Positions 47,000-58,131 of a stretch of DNA of 64,000 nt are shown here, piece after piece. The notes under the pieces were generated by a model. That model was not told the origin of the DNA. It saw only the letters and a program-made list of their open reading frames with translations, and did not search any database. The DNA is from Typhlomys cinereus (Eukaryota; Chordata; Mammalia; Rodentia; Platacanthomyidae). Numbering within the stretch: the first letter of the stretch is position 1; the number at the start of each line of letters is the position of its first letter. The position numbers were made by a program, and so were the translations under genes. The stretch is from contig JALPQD010000293.1 in NCBI GenBank assembly GCA_023101885.1, positions 2,647,861-2,711,860 on the forward strand, written 5' to 3'.

Positions 47000-49900
47000 T
47001 AAGTTCAACTTATAAGGGAAATGTGTGATGTTTCTTTTTGTGCTTGGGATATTTTTTTGCTCGGTAAAACTTCTTCCAAATTCATCCATTTACTGGTAAA
47101 TTTCAGTAATTCATTTTATTGATGGCTGAGCAGTATTCCAGTCTGTATATATCTCATATTTTCATTATCCATACATCAAACGTTGAGCATTTCAGATGAT
47201 CCCATGACTGCAATGAACATGGATGTACACATGCCACTATTGTAAGATGAAGTATTTTGAGGGACCATTCCCAGTGGTGTAGGATGGTCATACGGCATTT
47301 CAATTTTTAACTTCTTTAGAGACCACCATACTGATCTCCAGAGTGATTGCACAAGTCTGCATTCCAGTCAGCAATGTATAAGGGTTCCCTTCTCTCTGCA
47401 TTCTCTCCAGTATTTGTTGTATTTTGAATTTTAACCATTCTGACCAGTGTGAGGTGAAATCTCAGAGTAGTTTTAATTTGCATTTCCCTGATGGTTAGAG
47501 AGGTGGAACATTTTTTAAGGTATTAATTTGCTGAACATTGCAATTTTGTATTGGGAAAAGTTTCTTTTAAGTGCCATGACCCATAATCCAATCCAATCCA
47601 ATCCAACCCAACCCAACCCAACCCAACCCAACCCAACCCAACCCAACCCAACCCAATCCAATCCCAGTGTTTAATTTTTTGAGTTCTTTGTGCATTCTCG
47701 ATATTAGCCCTGTATCAGATATGTGGTTAGTGAAAAATTTCTCCCATTCTGTAGGTTGTCTTTTTGTTTGGTTAACAATATCTTTAGCTGAACAAAATGT
47801 TCTTTAATTTCATGAGATCCCATTTGTTGAGTGTTGGTTCTACTTCCAGTGCTGGTTCTATTTCTATTGGGGTCATTTAGAAAATATTGGCCTAGGTCAA
47901 ACTGTTTGAGGAAATTCCATACACTTTCTTTTAGGTTTTTATTATTTTTGATCTAATGTTAAGGTCCTTGTTCCATTTGGTGTTGATTTTTGTGCATAGT
48001 GGCAAGTAAGTGCTGAGTTTCAATCTGCTGCATATAGATATCCAATTTTGCCAGCACCATTTTTTTAAGAATCTGTTCTTTTTCCATTGGGTTTTTTGAG
48101 ACCCTATGTCAGAAAAGGTAACTGTAATTATATTGGCTTATGTCTGGGACTTTAACACTTATCCCTTGATCTATGTGTCTATTTAGAGCCAGTACCATGC
48201 TGTTTTTATTACTATGGATTTGTAATATAGATTAAGGCCTGATATGATGATACCAGCAAAGTCTTGCTTTTTATTTTTTTGTTTTTTTCTATTCTGAGCC
48301 TTTTGTGCTTCCATATGAATTTAGAGATTGTTTGGTGAATTTCTGTAAAGAATTCCCTTGAGATTTAGATTGGTATAACATTGAATGTGTAGATTTCTTT
48401 TTGTAGAATGGTAATTTTTTATGTTAATCTACTGATCCAGGAACATAGGAGGTCTTTCCACCTTATGGTGTCTTCTGAGATTTCCTTTTGAAGTTTTAAT
48501 TGTACAGGTTTCTCACTTCCTTGTTTAGATTTATACCAAGGTATTTCATTTTTTAAGGGTCTCAAGTAAATGGAGTTGTTCCTCTCAGAAAATTCTCACT
48601 TTTTTCATCATTGGTGTATAAGAAAGCCACTGATTTTTGAACATTAGTTTTGCAGCCTACCACTCTAATGAACTCATATATTAGTTCCAGCAGTTGCCTA
48701 GTGGAGTTTTGGATCTGGTTTAAGAACATGTCATACTTTGACTTCTCATCTTATTTATACCCTTAAATCTCCCTTTTTTGTCTTATGGTTTTAGCTAAGA
48801 CAATATTAAATAGAAATAATGACAGTGGGTAGCTATGCTTAGTTCCTGATCAAAGTGGGAATGCCTCAAGTTTTTCTTCATTTACTATGATCCTTTCTAC
48901 AGAATTGATGTATATAGAGAGCCTTTATTAGGTTGAAATAACTTCTTTCTAATCAAATTGTCTCCAGGGTTTTGATGAGAAAATGTTGTTGGATCTTGTC
49001 AAAAGCTTTTTCTGCATCTATCAAGAGTATCATGTGGTTTTGGTTCTTGGATTTATTTAGGTAATGGATCACATTTATTCGATTGCATATGATGAACCAA
49101 CCTTGTATTCATGGAATAATCCTACTTGATTGTAATGAGTGATCTTTTTTATATGTTCTTGAATCCATTTTGCTAAAGTTTTGTTGAGAATATTACCATT
49201 TCTGTCAATCAATGAGATTGACCTATGCTTTTCTTTTTTATTGTATCTTTAGTGGTTTTGGGATCAGTGTAATATTGGCTTCATAGAAAGAATTTGGAAA
49301 TGTCCTTCACTTTGCTATTTTATGGAATAGTTTAAGGCATAGTGGCATTAGTCATTCCTTAAATGTCTGGTAGAATTCTGCACTGAATCCATCCAATCCT
49401 GGGCTTCTTTTGGTGGGAAGATTTCCAAATACTTCTTTACTTTTGTCACTTGTTATAAGATGATTCAAATGATTCAATTTTGGTTGGTTGTGCATATTTA
49501 GAAATTCATCCATTTCTTCCTTAATATCAATTTTTGTGGAGTATAGATTTTTGAAGTATGACTTTATGATTCTCTGAATTTCCTTGGTATCTGTTGTAAT
49601 AACATTTTCATCTCTAATTTTATTAATTTGGCTTTTCTGTTTTGGTTAAGGGTTTATCAAATTTGTTGATTTTTCAAAGAACTGCTCTTTGGTTGATTCT
49701 TTGTATAGTTTTTCTTATCTCAATTTCAAATATTTCTTCACTGATTTTATTAATCTCTGCTACCTTATTGCATTTGCAATTGGACTGTTCTTTTATATCT
49801 AAAGCTTTAACTTGCAATATTAAGTTATTTACTTAATATGTTTCCATTTTTTTGAAATACTCATTGAGTGCTTTAAACTTTCCTCTTAGGATAGTATTCA

Positions 49901-50415
49901 TTGTATCCCAGATATTTTAATATGTTGTATTTTCATTATCATTTATATCCAGGAATTTCTGAATTTCTATTTTGACTTCTGCCTGAACCCATTATTCATT
50001 CAGTGTCATGGTATTTGATTTCCAAGAATTTGTGTATTTTCTGTCACTTGCTTTGTTTTGGATGTCTAGCTATATTGCATGTTGGTCTGATAAGGTACAA
50101 GATATAATTTCAACTTTCCTGTACATGTGGAGATGTGTTTTGTGGCTGCAAATGAAGTCTATTTTGTCAGATACCAGAATTGTTACTCCTGTTTATTTCC
50201 TTGTCCCATTAGCTTGCAATATTTTTGATCAGGCTTTTGCTCTGAGAATATGACTATCTTTCACAGTGATATGCATTTTCTGCAGGCAACAGATTGATGG
50301 GTTGTTATTTTTAATCTGTGTTTATAGCCTATGTCTTTTGATTGGAGATATAATTCCATTGATATTTAGGGTTATAATTGAGAAATGTCTGTTGATTCCT
50401 GGTATTTTCAATTTT
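47000..50415 (-). pseudogene. L1-7 ORF2, heavily decayed
   Basis: The whole ORF2 is recognisable on the minus strand. The N-terminus reads IPGINRHFSIITLNINGI (about 50340-50410), the endonuclease and reverse-transcriptase regions follow, and the C-terminal end is near 47000. Only fragments of 60-85 codons stay open. A pentanucleotide array replaces part of the C-terminal region at 47585-47664. Divergence from the young L1s is clear at nearly every block. Confidence 0.87.
47585..47664. repeat. (AACCC)n/(AATCC)n pentamer array, 16 units
   Basis: Eighty bases of tandem pentamers: AATCC units at both ends and AACCC in the centre. The minus strand reads (TTGGG)n and (TTGGA)n. It lies within the ORF2 C-terminal remnant of L1-7, where the normal sequence has a short CCCATAA...AATTGAGCC segment. 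The repeated TTGGG gives runs of three G every five bases, so the minus strand could form G-quadruplexes. Confidence 0.97.
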
Positions 50416-50499
50416 GTGGGTATTATATGTGCATTTTGCTTAGAAGTTGTCTTGTTTTTATTTTTCTCTTTTGTCCTCTTGGATATGATTGTCCTTTTC

Positions 50500-51990
50500 T
50501 TCAAGCTTGCATATCTTTTCTAGCAACTTTGGTAGGCTGGGTTTAGTGGTCATGTAAGCTTTTATATTGTCCTTATGGTGGAAAATTCTTCTTTAACCTT
50601 CAATCATGACTGATATTTTTGATATGTATAACAGCCTGGGCTAGGAATTTGTGTTCATTCATGACTTGAAGTACATCTTTTCAAACTCTTCTGGCTTTTA
50701 CTGTTTCCACTGATAAATCAGCTGTTATTTTAGTAGGCTTACCTTTAACTTTTTTTTTTTTCTTTTGAAACTCTCAACACACTTCCTTTGTCGTGTATAA
50801 TAAGACAAGACACATCATGTCTCTTGTTCTTGGAGGAGGATCTCTTTCCTTAAATATGGAAAATTTTCATTTATGATGGTGTGAAAATTTTTTCTGGTGT
50901 AGCTTTTTGGATTTTTTATTCTGGGATTATACAAATATACAGGTTTGTCTTCTTCAAGGTATTCCATAACTCCTGTATACTCCTCAATTTTTCTTGGCTT
51001 TTCCAACCTCTTTGATTGAATCAATTGTTTTGCCATCTTCTCTTCTAGTTTTGATATTCTATTTTCTACATTGTTAGCCTTGTTGGTGAGATGGACTCCA
51101 GAAGTTAGTTTATGGGTTAAAAAGGTTTTAAAAATTGAGAGAAAAAGTTTACTCTCTCCCCAGACCTTTACACGAGGCCTGGTAACCCAGATACATCCTG
51201 TTTGGCACAAACTCTTACATACTCTGCTGTAACTAGGATAAAAATTTCCTGTAACTCTGACCTTGTGCTCTTTTGCTTCTGTAATTTTTACTTCTTGCTT
51301 TAAAAACATAAATCTAGATAATATTCAGATGTCTTGGGACTGGCCACAAGACATTCTTTCCCAAGGTCTGATTAACCACCATGTGTTCCTCTCTATGATT
51401 CTGCCCTGCTACCCCTATCACAGATAAACATCCTGTTACCCATCTCTTTTTCATGGTGCTTTTCCAGACCTCTATCCTGTTTCTAACTATTAAGCCCAAG
51501 CCCCTCTCTGTGGTTTTCTGCTATAAAACCTGCCTGCTCCTGGGAGCCTGCACTGCATTTTTGACATCCTGAACTTGAGTGCAGTCCTGGATTCCAGTCT
51601 GCTTTTGCCCTACAATAAAGACTTTTCCTTAGCCCAAATCTGGAGTCTGTGTCTCATTGGGGGGGATAACTGGACGCTGGAACATTGGTAAGTCTCACTG
51701 TTGAGTTTTGGAGTATAGCTAACTTGTTTTTAATTTCAAGTTTAATCTCTTTCTGTGATATTTTCAATTTGTTTATGTCAAGGTTTATTTCTTCAACTGC
51801 TGATTTCATTTCATTCTCCTGCCTGTCTGTTGTGCTCCTGTTCATATTGGCTTAGGTGGTTATTAAACTCCTCTAGGATTTCCTCTTTCATTGTTTTGAT
51901 CATAACAAAAACCAGACCTTGAAAATCATATCTTGACTATTGATTTCTTAAATTTCTTTTTTTTAAAATTATTTATTCAATGGTGCGTGT
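50500..51990 (-). pseudogene. L1-7 ORF1, decayed and interrupted by an LTR and a SINE
   Basis: The C-terminal part is at 50500-51090 (minus strand ENRISKLEEKMAKQL and FHTIINENFPYLRKE match ORF1 blocks of the young L1s). The LTR occupies about 51092-51684. The coiled-coil region resumes at 51692-51845 (minus strand NSTVRLTN reads out of the LTR edge). The SINE at 51950-52228 follows close to the N-terminal region. Not functional. Confidence 0.83.
51092..51684 (+). mobile_element. Solo LTR, ERV1-like
   Basis: A retroviral long terminal repeat without internal genes. Evidence: a TATA-like TATAAAACCTGC at 51522, AATAAAGACTTTT at about 51614 placed ~90 bases downstream in the usual R-region position, and a GGAGTCTGTGTCTCATTGGGG segment after it. 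TG and CA can be placed at 51092 and 51684, but GTCTCA at 51656 is an alternative end. L1-7 ORF1 sequence resumes after it, so it was inserted into L1-7. The order of promoter, polyadenylation signal and downstream segment is of gammaretrovirus-like type. I could not confirm a 4-6 base target duplication. Confidence 0.75.
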
Positions 51991-52228
51991 ATGCGTGCGT
52001 GCGTATGTATGTGTGTGTGTGTGTACGTGTGTGTAGAACCACGAACGAATTCGGGAACCACCATGGATGCCTCCACCTCCTCCTTGTTTACTCCGCCCCA
52101 GGATTCACAGGCTCCGCCCTACCAGGACCAGAAACGCAGGGGGCCCCCACTTCCGCCCAGCGTCTATACGTGGGGGTCTAGGATCCGAACTCAGGACCTT
52201 CTTAACCCCTGAGCCACCTCTCCAGCCC
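51950..52228 (-). mobile_element. tRNA-derived SINE, copy S9 (antisense), anticodon arm deleted
   Basis: A perfect 15-base duplication GACTATTGATTTCTT at 51935-51949 and 52229-52243. On the minus strand the head reads ...CCCCTGAG-type A-box region joined directly to AAGGTCCTGAGTTCGG: the roughly 18-base anticodon-stem-like segment is absent. The body has AGTAAACAA, and the (CA)n tract (about 51984-52032) has CG interruptions. Confidence 0.96.
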
Positions 52229-52229
52229 G

Positions 52230-53095
52230 ACTATTGATTTCTTGACTAATATCCAAAGGAGTTATTCTAGTTGAAATCCATAAATATGGGCTAAATGATT
52301 TTTTGATGGAGATTTGTTGTCTTGGATTTTATTGTATCTTGGGAATTTACAGTGCAACTTAGGCATTTTATGTTTGGTCTCTAGTATCTTTCTTGGTGTG
52401 TGCTCTTGACTGTTGTAAGTTAGAAAGAATTACTATGCTTGGACAGTAATTGCTACTGTTTACCTAGGTTTTAAAAGTGTCAGTTCCTAGGGCTCCTTAG
52501 TACCGTTTCATGGATAAATTATTTTACTGATGAAAAATTGTATAAACCTTGTTCTTTTCAGGTGGGGCTCCACAATTTAGGTCTAAATTTGATTGGGAAG
52601 TTTAAGTTTGGATGTCAAGGTTAGCTATGTGAGGTTTAGGTTAAGTATTAGATAAGCTTTTAGACTACAAAAAAGGATGTGTTTACTAGCCAGAGGTTAG
52701 AGATAACTGTGATAAACCAGCTTTCAGGTGCTCAGAGGTGTGTGATGGTGAATGTGTAAGATCCTCAAGGGGGTGTATGGGGATTTGGGTAAACTAAATG
52801 GAAATCTTAAATTTCAGTGACTATCAATTGAGATTAAAAGGAAAATAAAGAGTGTTACTTATCTTATGGTTAGATGGGAATATTTTCTTCTAATCTATGG
52901 AAGGATTATTGGAGTCTTCATTAGTGTGGTGTTGATCCACAGGGGGCAAACCATGGCATGAGAAGGCACCCAAGCAGCCAAGCCCTGCTTAAAAGAGCTC
53001 AGGTTTAGGAGTGGAGACCAGGAAAACTACTGCCCAGGATGTACTCAGAACCCAACCTCTGATGGCTCAGCCTGAGGGCAATACCTCTATCCTAT
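52230..53095 (-). other. L1-7 leader / 5' region
   Basis: Sequence upstream of L1-7 ORF1. It carries a minus-strand tether with blocks such as CACTGAAATTTAAGATTTCC and CCTAGGAACTGACACTTTTA that loosely parallel the tethers of L1-1, L1-3 and L1-4, then a GC-richer outer part (about 52930-53090). No tandem monomers are visible. Confidence 0.7.
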
Positions 53096-53239
53096 GCTTA
53101 TTGTTTTTTCTTTTGAAGTATGAGAAATGGAATTTTTTCTCTCAGGTCTTTCTCACTCTATCAGTCTTTGGTGTATAGGAAAGCCATTAAACTTGAAAAT
53201 CAATTTTGTAACCTGACCTATTGCACTTATTTATTTATT
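53096..53239 (-). mobile_element. L1-6, second segment
   Basis: Minus-strand ORF2 reverse-transcriptase sequence continuing from 45622: the antisense block AAGTATGAGAAATGG...GGTGTATAGGAAAGCCATT matches the region of ORF2 after KYLGINL in other copies. It is then cut by L1-8, whose target duplication overlaps its right end (53222-53239). Confidence 0.85.
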
Positions 53240-54258
53240 TATTTTTTCTGATTTAAACAGTCTTGAATCTGTTTTTTTTTCCTTTTTTTTATTAAAAATT
53301 TAATTATACATTTTAAAATTTTTACCAGTTCCCTCCCTCCCCCCTCCTCCCCCCGAACCCCATCCTCTCCCTCCCCTTCCCCCAGTGCCTCCCCCCAAAT
53401 TCCCAGAGAGTCCTTTATTGTGTATGCCTAACTCTCCACTGGGTCCACCTCTCCGATGACATATAAGGATTCCAGTGGCATTTCCATAAGCCCTTTCTCT
53501 TGTTCCCCTTAAGCATAGGAGCACTACTATGGCTGTCAATCCCTTGCCTCCAGGGGTCTTGGTGCCCTTAACAGATGCTAGACTTTATGAGGGCAACAGT
53601 GCGCTGGACATTGAGCAGGGCATGCAAAGTCCCATTATGATTGCTTTGGCCCCAAGTATTGTTGAGAATCTTGCAAATCGTTGCTCCTCCCATCCTTTTG
53701 CTCTTACAATCTTACCGCCCCCTCTTCCGCAAATGTCCCTGAGCTCCAGGATGGGGAGAGATTAGGCTGGCCTAGTTCTATGTGATTGATATAGTCTCTG
53801 AAGTTCTGGATTGTGGTTTGTTGATTTTCTTTTGCAGTTTTGCTGCTCCTGCAATTCCCTTCACTCCATTCTGCTGGGCACTGTATGTCACCCCCTGGCC
53901 AGAGACAAAAAGCTGTTAAACTGGAGTCTTGTTGTAATAGCACATTCAAGGGTAGATGTAATAAGAGTAGGGAGGGGTCCATCACCCATTTACAAAATGA
54001 TTACTTTTTATCTGCTAGACTATATGCCCTCCCCTTCTGGTGAGATCAGGAAAGAACGTCGGTGAACTTAACCAGGTTTCTCATTACTTACTTGCAGACC
54101 TTGATGGAGGCCTATTTTCTCTGCTGTAACATGGTCCCCTCTCTCCTTGTTTCTGGTGTGGCCCTCCTACCCCATCTCTCTTGTTCATAATCCTTGCAAT
54201 TACTGTGTTACATAGGTTTACTTTTGAGTGTCTCAATGTGGGCTGGGTGAGTTTGGTA
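53240..54258 (-). other. L1-8 3' UTR and tail
   Basis: The tail region 53240-53300 holds two A-rich stretches (antisense T-runs near 53271-53279 and 53282-53290) and a non-L1 piece at about 53246-53270. The 3' UTR follows with the C-rich antisense of the G-tract at 53330-53400 and the standard blocks up to the TAG at 54259. The usual terminal TTTGTATGAGTGG block is replaced here by TTTTAAAATGTATAATT-type sequence. Confidence 0.9.
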
Positions 54259-57200
54259 CTAGGAGCCACCTATTAGGGAGTCCATGCGGCGCTTAATTTT
54301 CTGGGTTTGGGATACTTCAAATAATATAATTCTTTCTAATGACATCCATTTCCCAGCAAATTCCAGTAATTCATCATTTTTGATGGCTGAGTAGTACTCC
54401 ATTGTATAGATGTACCACAGTTTCCTTATCCACTCGTCAACTGTTGGACATTTAGGTTGATTCCATGACTTTGCTATTGTAAACAGTGCTGCTATGAACA
54501 TGGTCGAGCTTGTGCTATCGAGGCGAACCTCTGCTGCGTGGGGGGTTATTCCCAAAAGTGGGAATACAGGGTCATATGGCATTTCAATCTTTAATTTCTT
54601 TAAGAATCTCCAGACGGCTCGCCAGAGTGGCTGTATGAGCCTGCATTCCCACCAACAATGTAGGAGAGTTCCCCTCTCTCCACATCCTCTCCAGCATTTG
54701 TCGTTGTTTGTACTGTGGATTTTTGCCATCCTGACCGGGGTGAGATGGTATCTCAGGGTAGTTTTGATTTGCATTTCCCTGATGGCGAAGGAAGTGGAGC
54801 ATTTTTTAAGATAATTGTTAGACTTTTTAATTTATCCCTGGTAAAGTTTCTTTGAAGTTCCAGGGCCCATTTTTTAATTGGGCCAGTGTTTTCCTTGGAG
54901 TTTATTTTTCTAAGTTCTTTGTGCACTCTGGACAGTAGAGCTCTGTCAGATATGTGGTTAGTGAAGATTTTCTCCCATTCTGTGGGTTGCCTTTGAGCTC
55001 GTGTGACAATCTCTTTATCTGAACAGAAGCTCTTTAATTTCACAAGATCCCAACTGTTGAGAGTTGGTAGCAGTGACTGTGCCATTGGATGTCTGTTTAG
55101 GAAGTGTTGGCCTAGCCCAATCAGCTCAAGGGAGTTCCCTATCCTTTCAACTATGGTTTTTAAAGTCTCTGGCCTGATATCAAGGTCCTTGATCCATTTG
55201 GAATTAAGTCTTGTACATGGTGACAAGTACGGGTCCAGCTTTAATCTTCTGCATGTGGAGATCCAGTTTTGCCAGCACCATTTGTTGAAGATGCTGTTCT
55301 TTTTCTGTTGGATTCTTTGGGCCCCTTTGTCAAAGACCAAATGGCTGTAACTTTGTGGGCTTATATCTGGGTCTTCAATCCTTATCCATTGATCTGTGTG
55401 TCTATTTTGGAGCCAGTACCAGGCTGTCTTTATAACTATGGATTTGTAGTATAGACTTAGGTTTGGTATGGTAATACCTCCAGCTGTGTTTTTGTTACTC
55501 AGGATTGTTTTTGCTATCCTGGGTCTTTTGTGCCTCCATATGAACTTTGAGATTGTTTGGTCAACTTCTTTGAAGAATTGCTTCGGGATTTTGATTGGTA
55601 TAACATTGAATCTGTATATTGCCTTTGGTAGGATGGTCATTTTTACAATGTTGATTCTGCCAATCCAGGAACAAGGGAGGTCTTTCCACCTTCTGGTGTC
55701 TTCTGCAATTTCTTTCTTTAGGGTTTAAAGTTTTCATTGTAAAGGTCTTTTACCTCCTTAGTTAGGTTTATACCAAGGTATTTCATTTTTTTAGGGGTTA
55801 TAGTAAATGGCATGGTTTCTCTCAAGGCTTTTTCACTTCTTTCATTCTGGGCATATAGGAAGGCCTCTGATTTTTGCACATTTATTTTGTATCCTGCCAC
55901 CCTGCTGAACTTCTCAATTAGTTCCAGGAGCTTCCTGGTGTAGTTTTTGGGATCCCTCAGGTATAAGATCATGTCATCTGCAAATAGGGATAGCTTGATT
56001 TCTTCCTTGCCGATTTGCATCCCTCTTATGTCTCTTTCTTGTCTTATGGCTTCAGCTAAGACTTCAAGTACAATATTGAATAGAAGTGGTGAGAGTGGAC
56101 AGCCTTGTCTAGTTCCTGATCGAAGTGGGAATGCTTCCAATTGTTCCCCATTGAGCATAATCCTTGCTGTGGGCTTGTTTTATATAGCTTTTATTATATT
56201 GATTAAGGTTCCTTCCATTCCCACTGTCTCTAGCGTTTTGATCATAAAAGGCTGTTGTATCTTGTCAAAAGCTTTTTCTGCATCAATCGAGAGTATCATG
56301 TGGTCTTGGACTTTGGACTGGTTTACATGATGAATTACATTTATTGATTTGCGTATGTTGAACCAACCTTGTGTGCCGGGGATGAAGCCTACTTGGTCCC
56401 CATGAATGATCTTTTTAATATGTTTTTGAATCCGATTTGCTAGGACTTTGTTGAGAATCTTTGCGTCTGTGTTCATCAGGGAGATCGGCCTATAGTTTTC
56501 TTTTTTAAGTGAATCTTTATTAGGTTTTGGGATTAAAACGATATTAGCTTCATAGAAGGAATTTGGTAGTGTTCCTTCCTTTGGTATTTGATGGAACAGT
56601 TTAAGGAGTATTGGTGTTATTAACTCCTTAAATGTCTGGTAGAACTCTATGCTGAATCCATCTGGTCCAGGACATTTTTTGGTGGGAAGATTCGAGATTA
56701 CTTCCTCAATTTCCTTATATGTTATAGGACTATTTAAATAATTCACAACTTCCTGATTCAATTTAGGTAAGTTGTGTTTACTTAGAAATTCATCCATCTC
56801 TTTTGTGTTGTCAAACTTCACAGAGTACAAGTTTTTGAAATATGATGTTATAATTCTCTGGATTTCTTGGGTATCAGTAGTGATAACTCCATGTTCATTT
56901 CTAATTTTGTTAATTTGGGTTTTCTCTCTCTTGCTTTTGGTTAGTTTAGCTAGGGGTGTATCAATCTTGTTGATTTTTTCAAAGAACCAGCTTTTTGATT
57001 GGTTGATTTTTTCTATCCTTTTCTTAGTCTCGATTTCAGATATTTCTCCCCTTATTTTGCTAATCTCTTCTCTTCTACTGCTTTTGGGATCAGATTGCTC
57101 TAGTTTCTCTAAAGCTTTAAGCTACATTGTTAAGTTGTTTATTTCTGATGTTTCCATTTTTTTGACGTGGGCATTAAGAGCTATGAACTTACCTCTTAGA

Positions 57201-58081
57201 ACAGCTTTCATTGTGTCCCAGAGATTTTGGTAAGTTGTATTTTCGTTATCATTCACTTTCAGGAAATCTTGAATTTCCTTTTTAATTTCTTCCTGAATCC
57301 AGTTCTCATTCAGCATCATAGTGTTAAGTTTCCAGGAGTTAGTGTATTTTCTCTTGTTTCATGTGTTGTGGATGTCCAGCTTTAGGCCGTGGTGGTCTGA
57401 TAGGGCACAGGTTAGAATTTCAACTTTCTTGTATATGTGTAGATTCATTTTGTGACCCAATATGTGATCTATTTTGGAGAAAGTTCCGTGTGCTGCTGAG
57501 AAAAATGTGTATTCTTTGGTGCGTGGGTGAAAAGTTCGATAGAGATCTGTGAGGTCCATTTCTTTCAGGGTTTGATTAAGTTCCAAAGTGTCTCTGTTAA
57601 GCTTTTGACCTGTTGATCTCTCCCATGTAGAGAGGGCGGTGTTGAAGTCCCCAAGAATTATCGTTTGGGGGTTGATTTCTTGCTTTAGACGCTGTAGGGT
57701 TTTCTTAATGAATGTGGAGGGGCCCGTATTGGGTGCATATATGTTCAGTATTGTGAAGTCTTCCTGGTGAATTGTACCTGTGACTAAAATGTAGTATCCA
57801 TCCGTGTCTCTTATAATTTTTTTTGGTTTGAAATCCACTTTGTCTGATAGCATAATGGCTACCCCTGCCTGTTTTCTGCTTCCATTTGCTTGTAGAATTG
57901 TTGACCAGCCTTTTATTTTTAGAGCGTGCCTATCTTTTGTGGTGAGATGGGTTTCCTGCAGGCAACAGATTGATGGATTGTGATTTTTAATCCAAGTTTG
58001 TAATCTGTGTCTCTTGATCGGTGAATTAAGTCGATTAACATTTAGTGTTATAATGGAGAAACTATTGTTAATTCCAGACAT
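54259..58081 (-). pseudogene. L1-8 ORF2, best-preserved copy
   Basis: Start ATG at 58081, stop TAG at 54261-54259, about 1,274 codons, close to the 1,275 of human ORF2 protein. Catalytic endonuclease residues fall at the same numbers as in human ORF2: N14, E43, Y115, D145, N147, D205 and H230. The reverse-transcriptase FADD is residues 700-703 (55973-55984). The C-terminal motif C-x3-C-x7-H-x4-C is present. Lesions: TGA at codon 241 (57359-57361; TCA in L1-2), TAG at 57122-57124 (CAG in L1-2), TAA at 56180-56182 (TAC in L1-2), a one-base loss in an A-run near 55726, and a frame change near 54770. Dead, but recently so. Confidence 0.97.
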
Positions 58082-58131
58082 TTATTATGTTTAGTAGCTT
58101 TTATAAGTATATTGCTTCGCTTTTAATGGTG

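Larger units (their letters stand above)
45626..53095 (-). mobile_element. L1-7, old full-length antisense L1 nested in L1-6
   Basis: A second complete but old L1: 3' UTR, ORF2, ORF1 and a leader up to about 53095, with SINEs S8 and S9 and an LTR inserted in it. It interrupts L1-6 in the same orientation: the L1-6 reverse-transcriptase sequence stops at 45622 and resumes at 53096 with AAGTATGAGAAATGGA-type sequence. The flanking duplication is obscured by T-rich sequence on both sides, so the exact ends are good only to about 15 bases. Confidence 0.9.

Noticed and set aside
47585..47664. Interstitial telomere repeat
   Set aside because: The unit is five bases (TTGGG on the minus strand), not TTAGGG, and it sits inside L1 ORF2.
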